Positions 59,301 through 64,000 of a stretch of 64,000 nucleotides of DNA are shown piece after piece (positions within the stretch are counted from its first letter, which is position 1; every line of letters starts with the position of its first letter). Origin of the DNA: Euonymus europaeus. Lineage: Eukaryota; Streptophyta; Magnoliopsida; Celastrales; Celastraceae. Position numbers and translations under genes: made by a program. The notes under the pieces are model-generated. The model had not been told where the DNA came from. It saw only the letters and a list, made by a program, of their open reading frames with translations, and made no database searches. The stretch lies in contig OY756967.1 of NCBI GenBank assembly GCA_963580455.1, forward strand, positions 20,506,022-20,570,021, read 5' to 3'.

Positions 59301-62300
59301 AATTATATATATATGTTTATATGTTTCAATTTCATAATTTTAGAACAAAAATCATTTAAATTAACATAGTCCAAACTCCAAACCAAACATAATATATTAA
59401 ATAAACATAATCTAAATAAAGATATCTCATGCAATCAATATTCCATTGCTTCTTCATGACCACTCTCTCCGGCATCTTCGTTATCATCAGTAAAGAACAC
59501 AGACTCCAAGTCCGGCTCATCAAGGGAGAGATTTGCAATCTCTAGGTCTCCAACATCCTCAAATGTGCCAAACTCATCTCCGGCAATGTCCCACATTTTG
59601 GCTTCCCCTTTCACATATCCTGGAGTTCTTCTTGATAAAAGACGAAGATTGCTATGAATGAAAACCAAGTCTTCGGCACGTTTCGGTGTCATCTTATTTC
59701 TTCTCACCGAATGAACAAAGGAGTAAGTGCTCCAATTTCTTTCAGCACATGATGAAGAAGAAGGTTGGACAAGTAGCTTCAATGCTAAGCTTTGAAGCAA
59801 AGGTGAAGTTGCACCATATGTAACCCACCAACTCTTAGCATCCATACTATACCGATGATGAATGGAATCCGAATCACCAACATTTAATTGTGTTCCAACT
59901 GAGGCCGCAGTAGAGCCACTGTTAGTATTACTATCGGTTGAGCTTCTCATATAAGCCATTATGATTGATGAATTATCCAAAGATTCGCACACTGCCATAG
60001 TGAATATTCAGAGTCTCAATCTCAGATTTTAGGTCACAATAAATGGATAATATGAAGAAATAATAGCAGCCAACCATTAGAGCACATACTGGAAAATTGA
60101 ATAACAAATTACCAGATTCGAAATCACAACAAACTCAGTTCATAATTGAAGACATTACCTGACAGCAGCAACCCAAGCAAAGACGAACCAGCAGCAACCC
60201 AAGCGAAGAAGAAACCAGCAGCAAGAAGTGCGAACCCAAACCAGCAGCAACCTAGGCGAACCCACCCAAACCAGCAACCCAGTAGCCCAGGCGATGTCGC
60301 GAACCAGCAGCAGCAACACACGCAAAGAAACAGAGGCACGCGAAGAAGAACCAGCAGAGACGCACGCGAAGAGGAAGAAACAGCAGAGAGGCACGTGAAG
60401 AGGAAGAAACAGCACGCGAAGAGGAAGAAACATCAGAGAGGCACTCGAAGAGGAAGAAACAGCAGAGAGGCACGCGAAGAGGAAGAAACAGATACGCAAA
60501 TTTGTTTTCTAGGTCATTACTAAGGCATTACTAAGGGACACGCGTGTCATTTGCGTGTCCCTAACGTGTCCGGAAAATAAAAAATAAAAAAAAATTCGGA
60601 TACTCAATTTTGCGTATCCGACACGTGTCCGGAGCGTGTCGGTGTCCGAAGAGTGTCGGATACGGACACTCTAGCCTAAATAGAGTGTCGGTGCTTCATA
60701 GTTCATTTGTGTAACTTTATGGTAAACTTTATGCTACATGCTAATTGTTGTTTGGTTGTGATTTCATCCATGTGTAACATATATGCTACTTTCTAGCATA
60801 TATGCTAGTTAAAATTACCAACCAAACGGCACCTTAGTTTTACAAAAATTAACGAAAATAAAAATAAAAACAAGTAAACAATACAAAACTAGTGCAGTGT
60901 CATTGTGCTACTGTGCCACTGTGCCATGGAGGAGCATATCAAGATAATAGAAATAGATATATACATGGGTAAATAACTAAACATGAGATCAATTAAGTAA
61001 TTAACTAAGCAGAGGATTTCTAGAAGCAGGGACGAATTTCCAGAAGCAGGGACCAAGTGAGAGAGAGACAACTGAAAAGAAGATAGAGACAAATTGAGAA
61101 GCAGAAGAGTGAGAGAGAGAGAGAGAGAGACGAAATACCTGGAGATCGCCATTCTGGAGAGCTGCGATGTCGCTGAACTAGGGCAGGGCGAGCAACATGA
61201 TGTCGCGACTTGCGAAAGACCAGTGAGGTGGAGCTGACTTGCTGGGTTTTCAATTTCAGAGCAAGAAAGCCCAAAAAAAGCCCAGATTTCATGTCGCACG
61301 CCTCGTGCGCCTCAGAACCTCCATGCCTGAGGCGGACGCCTCAGTCATGAGAGGCGTAAGCCTCTCATGGAACTCTCCCAGGCGTACGCCTGGGATCGGC
61401 GGACCTCCGCCTCAGTTCGAGGCGCTCCTCAAGGCGTGCGCCTCGAACGATTGTTAAAACCTTGCGACCCATCACCATTTCCGTACGCCTTTTGAGCTGA
61501 TATTAAATCCTGAGCATTTTCCAGCTTATTGGAAACTGCAATTTTGCTACAGATAAATTGAATTCGTTGCTGGATTTAGTATTCATTATTTTTTAGAAAT
61601 GTAGGCATGAAAAACACTTTTGACTAATTTACTTATTCTACTTGTTTTATGCTTGGTTCTGCATTTTTTGACTAAAAAAATCTATTTTCTAGGGGCAACT
61701 ATGTTGGGTCTGGTAAAGAGCTGTATTGGCACGAAGTTCACTAGTCAATTTGGTGATTTGATTGCCGTAAGTGATCCTCTTCTCTTAGAGATGTGTATGT
61801 GTTGCAGGAATTTTTCTTCAATTCTTTTACTTGGTTGATTTTTTGTGTTAATTTTTCAGCCGGTATATCAGGCACTTTAAGGCTCTCTTGACTATTTGTA
61901 TAACAATTAAATTGTTTTTGAGGTCATTTTTACAGTACAGTGTCCGAATCCTACTGGAATCTAATGAATAATTACAGATGTGCGCTGATGCTAAACTAGA
62001 ATAAGTATTTTCTTTGTATATCTGATGGTATTCTTTCCTCTTTATGCTTAGTTCTACGCATTTACAGTCCATTCTCATGGAGGCACGGTTAAGACATTTA
62101 CTCTACACAAGGTTTCTTGCATGATGGGAAAATATAATTTGAAGGGCAGTAATTGGGCAGTGTGCCCAAAGAAATGCCTTTTGTCCCTGCCCGGGCAATT
62201 TCTCTCTCTTTATATTCATATATGTAGAGTATTTATAAATAATTATAAATTCGCAAACATTTATTTTATATCATTTGTGAATACTTCTTTTTAACTTCCA

Positions 62301-64000
62301 GGATTTAGCAATCGATGCCACCACGACAGTAGGTGTTGACCTCGGCCAAGGAATTCGAGAAGTGGATATTAAAAAGTACATTAAGGTTGAGAAGATTCCT
62401 GGTGGCCAGTTGGAAGATTCTAGAGTTCTCAAAGGGGTTATGTTTAACAAAGATGTAGTTGCCCCTGGAAAAATGAGGAGAAAAATTGTCAACCCACGTA
62501 TAATTCTTCTTGATTGCCCCCTTGAATACAAGAAAGGTGAGAACCAAACAAATGCAGAATTGGTTAATGAAGAAGATTGGGGAGTCCTTTTGAAAATAGA
62601 AGAAGAATACATTGAGAACCTCTGTATGCAGATCTTGAAATTCAAACCGAACTTGGTAATTACAGAAAAGGGTCTCAGTGATCTGGCTTGCCATTATCTG
62701 AGCAAAGCAGGCGTCAGTGCAATAAGGAGGTTGAGGAAGACGGACAATAACAGAATTGCCAAAGCATGTGGTGCCGTCATTGTGAACAGACCAGAAGAAC
62801 TGCAGGAGTCCGATGTTGGTACTGGGGCTGGGCTGTTTGAGGTTAAGAAAATCGGGGATGAATTTTTTACTTTTATTGTTGATTGCATAGATCCAAAAGC
62901 TTGTACCATACTATTAAGAGGGGCCAGTAAGGATCTCCTAAATGAAGTAGAGAGAAACTTGCAGGTATTTTAATTCATTCTTGGTTTGAAATTTGAATTC
63001 TTCTATCTCAATGATACCGTGTTCTGAAGTTTGTTTGCAAATGCAGGATGCTATGTCTGTAGCGAGGAACATACTTAAGAATCCAAAGCTAGTTCCGGGA
63101 GGTGGGGGCACAGAGTTAACTGTATCTGCTACTTTGAAGCAAAAGAGTTCATCCATTGAAGGCATAGAAAAGGTGAATGTTGCTACTCGCTTGGATCACT
63201 GCAATCAATTCCATATCTTTTGATTTTAAGGTCATAAATGTCCCGAAGGCCTGAAAATCCTGGAATGTGAAAGTAGAAAGTGACTGATAACTTTATTGTT
63301 CATTTTTCTCAATTTTTATTTCCATTTCCTTATTCTTTATGATTGCAAAACAGTGGCCTTATGAAGCTGCGGCAATAGCTTTTGAGGCTATACCACGAAC
63401 TTTAGCACAAAATTGTGGTGTTAATGTGATCCGGACTATGACTGCCCTACAGGGACGGGTATGAATATTAAGATCATCTATTGCATGATTTTTATTTTAT
63501 ACTGCTGATATAGTTATGGATTATATTAGTATTTCAATCTATTTTCTGTCTAATGGGTCTCAACTGTTGATGCAGCATGCCAATGGTGAAAATGCATGGA
63601 TTGGCATAGATGGAAATACTGGATTGATCGCTGACATGCAAGAGCGGCAGGTACTGTCATAAACTCATAATGCACATTGCCCTCATTATTTCTGTTTCTT
63701 TTTTCCTGGCGAATATGCCTAGTTCTTGTTGGTAGAAGTTCTGCTGCTGTATTGGAGATTCCAATTCAGGATCCTTTAAATACACATGTACATGTTACCC
63801 ATGTTTTCCCTAACCATGTTTGACGAAATTGGACGAAGTCTTTCTATAAAAAAAAATTCTGGTAAATCAACCGTTTATGTAAAAATGACCCTGAAGAGTT
63901 GTACATATAATTGTTCTCCCCTATACCCTTATAGATTTAGGTGGTATATTGTTCCCTGTAAGATAGCAGAAGTTGTTCCATTAATTCCATTGCCATGCAG
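56339..64000 (+). CDS. CCT3: T-complex protein 1 subunit gamma (CCT3), 3' end outside the window
   Basis: Twelve exons are present: 56339-56363, 56533-56594, 56819-56891, 57345-57412, 57564-57633, 57842-57910, 58019-58090, 61693-61766, 62302-62964, 63047-63172, 63354-63458 and 63576-63650. They encode 494 residues in frame of about 555 expected. The window ends on CAG at 63998-64000, the acceptor of the next exon. CCT3 is one of eight subunits of the cytosolic chaperonin that folds actin, tubulin and other proteins using ATP. Visible features: start MHAPVLVLKDSLKRESG, nucleotide motifs TTLGPRSMLKMLLD, VTNDGNAILREL and GDGTTSV (about 90-96), then the apical domain and GGGGTELTVSATLKQ in the equatorial domain. 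Gamma-subunit identity rests on DVNDRATMLGLVKSCIGTKF and EGIEKWPYEAAAIAFEAIPR. Intron 4 appears to use a GC donor. Intron 7 is 3.6 kb because of transposons. Confidence 0.95.
59435..59998 (-). pseudogene. hAT transposase C-terminal fragment (187 codons)
   Basis: This open stretch from the ATG at 59998 contains SWWVTYGATSPLLQSLALKL, then SSSSCAERNWSTYSFVHS and RAEDLVFIHSNLRLLSR, the hAT family dimerisation domain. An acidic tail (ESGHEEAMEY) follows. The N-terminal DNA-binding BED finger and the catalytic core are missing, so it is a fragment even though its frame is open. It is antisense to CCT3 and lies inside intron 7. Confidence 0.8.
60146..60495. repeat. Imperfect minisatellites inside the innermost element
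   Basis: Two repeat types adjoin. The first is CAGCAGCAACCCAAGCGAAG-like units (about 60160-60300). The second is several copies of GCACGCGAAGAGGAAGAAACAG (about 60330-60492). Apparent ORFs on both strands here are repeat artefacts. Confidence 0.75.

Larger units (their letters stand above)
59169..60695 (-). mobile_element. Innermost hAT-derived element carrying a transposase fragment
   Basis: The left end AGCACGGACACGGACACG pairs with the inverted right end AGCACCGACAC. Arrays of GGACACG and CGTGTCC lie just inside both termini, as in plant hAT elements with GACACG subterminal repeats. A hAT C-terminal ORF lies on the minus strand at 59435-59998. An 8-bp duplication was not recognised, so the exact ends are provisional. 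Confidence 0.72.
58557..60833. mobile_element. Tourist-like (PIF/Harbinger) element nested in the hAT element
   Basis: The ends GGCTCCGTTTGG and, inverted, GGTGCCGTTTGG are flanked by TTA (58554-58556 and 60834-60836). GCATATATGCT-type subterminal motifs occur on both sides. It holds the third element at about 59169-60695. Confidence 0.83.
58259..61464. mobile_element. hAT-type element in CCT3 intron 7 (outermost of three nested elements)
   Basis: The TIRs are CAAGGTTTTAAAAATC at the left and, inverted, CAAGGTTTTAACAATC at the right (15 of 16 match). CGACCCAT is duplicated exactly (58251-58258, 61465-61472), the 8-bp size of hAT. Subterminal palindromes GAGGCGTAAGCCTC occur at both ends. No transposase of its own is recognised. 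Without it the intron would be about 388 bp. Confidence 0.9.

Noticed and set aside
60124..60523. ORFs rich in Lys/Arg/Glu or Leu/Cys/Trp in several frames
   Set aside because: They are artefacts of the CAGCAG and GAAGAGGAAG repeats inside a transposon.
1..64000. CRISPR arrays, operons, riboswitches or prokaryotic-type systems
   Set aside because: The window is plant nuclear DNA with spliced genes; no regularly spaced direct repeats with unique spacers were seen.
1..64000. tRNA or rRNA genes
   Set aside because: I looked for A/B-box-like motifs and rRNA stretches by eye and found none that fold convincingly; a tRNAscan-SE run would settle it.

Overview
This window is nuclear DNA from a flowering plant, almost certainly a eudicot. 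It has AT-rich intergenic DNA, intron-rich genes whose exon phases join exactly, GT-AG introns (plus two GC-AG introns), plant-type gene families (PPR, a universal-stress-protein/kinase fusion, a plant F-box family, an organellar MnmG) and many plant-type TIR elements, a LINE and LTR remnants. Species cannot be named from sequence alone.

Layout. 1-3196: intergenic DNA, then a two-exon SAM methyltransferase gene on the minus strand. It is divergent from a 13-exon organellar MnmG (GidA) tRNA-modification gene (4182-13082, +), and the 985-bp gap holds a 62-bp tandem duplication. 14026-14529 (+): small two-TM protein. 15709-16902: a Tourist-like MITE, then a second one with another MITE nested inside it, ending 75 bp before a mitochondrial-type PPR gene (16975-18573, +). 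19275-19589 (-): 104-aa single-TM protein. 22366-25793 (-): 10-exon USP-domain protein kinase. 25794-32467: repeat-rich DNA with a hAT element (27720-30518) split by a solo-LTR-like insertion, and a small hAT MITE. 32468-46965 (-): complete 24-exon TOP3A (919 aa). 47410-49345: dead 5'-truncated LINE. 50090-50800: G-rich degenerate minisatellite. 52185-54101 (+): intronless F-box protein. 56339 to window end (+): CCT3, the gamma subunit of the TCP-1 chaperonin, 12 exons; the window stops exactly on the acceptor before the next exon. Its intron 7 carries a three-level nest of DNA transposons.

The genes are unrelated housekeeping and regulatory genes and do not form a pathway or cluster. I see no new multi-gene system. 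The points worth a second look are the transposon nests, whose target-site duplications can be read directly, two GC-AG introns, local tandem repeats in regulatory or intronic DNA, and two small membrane proteins I could not identify. Exon coordinates come from reading splice sites and checking reading-frame continuity; UTR limits are not known.
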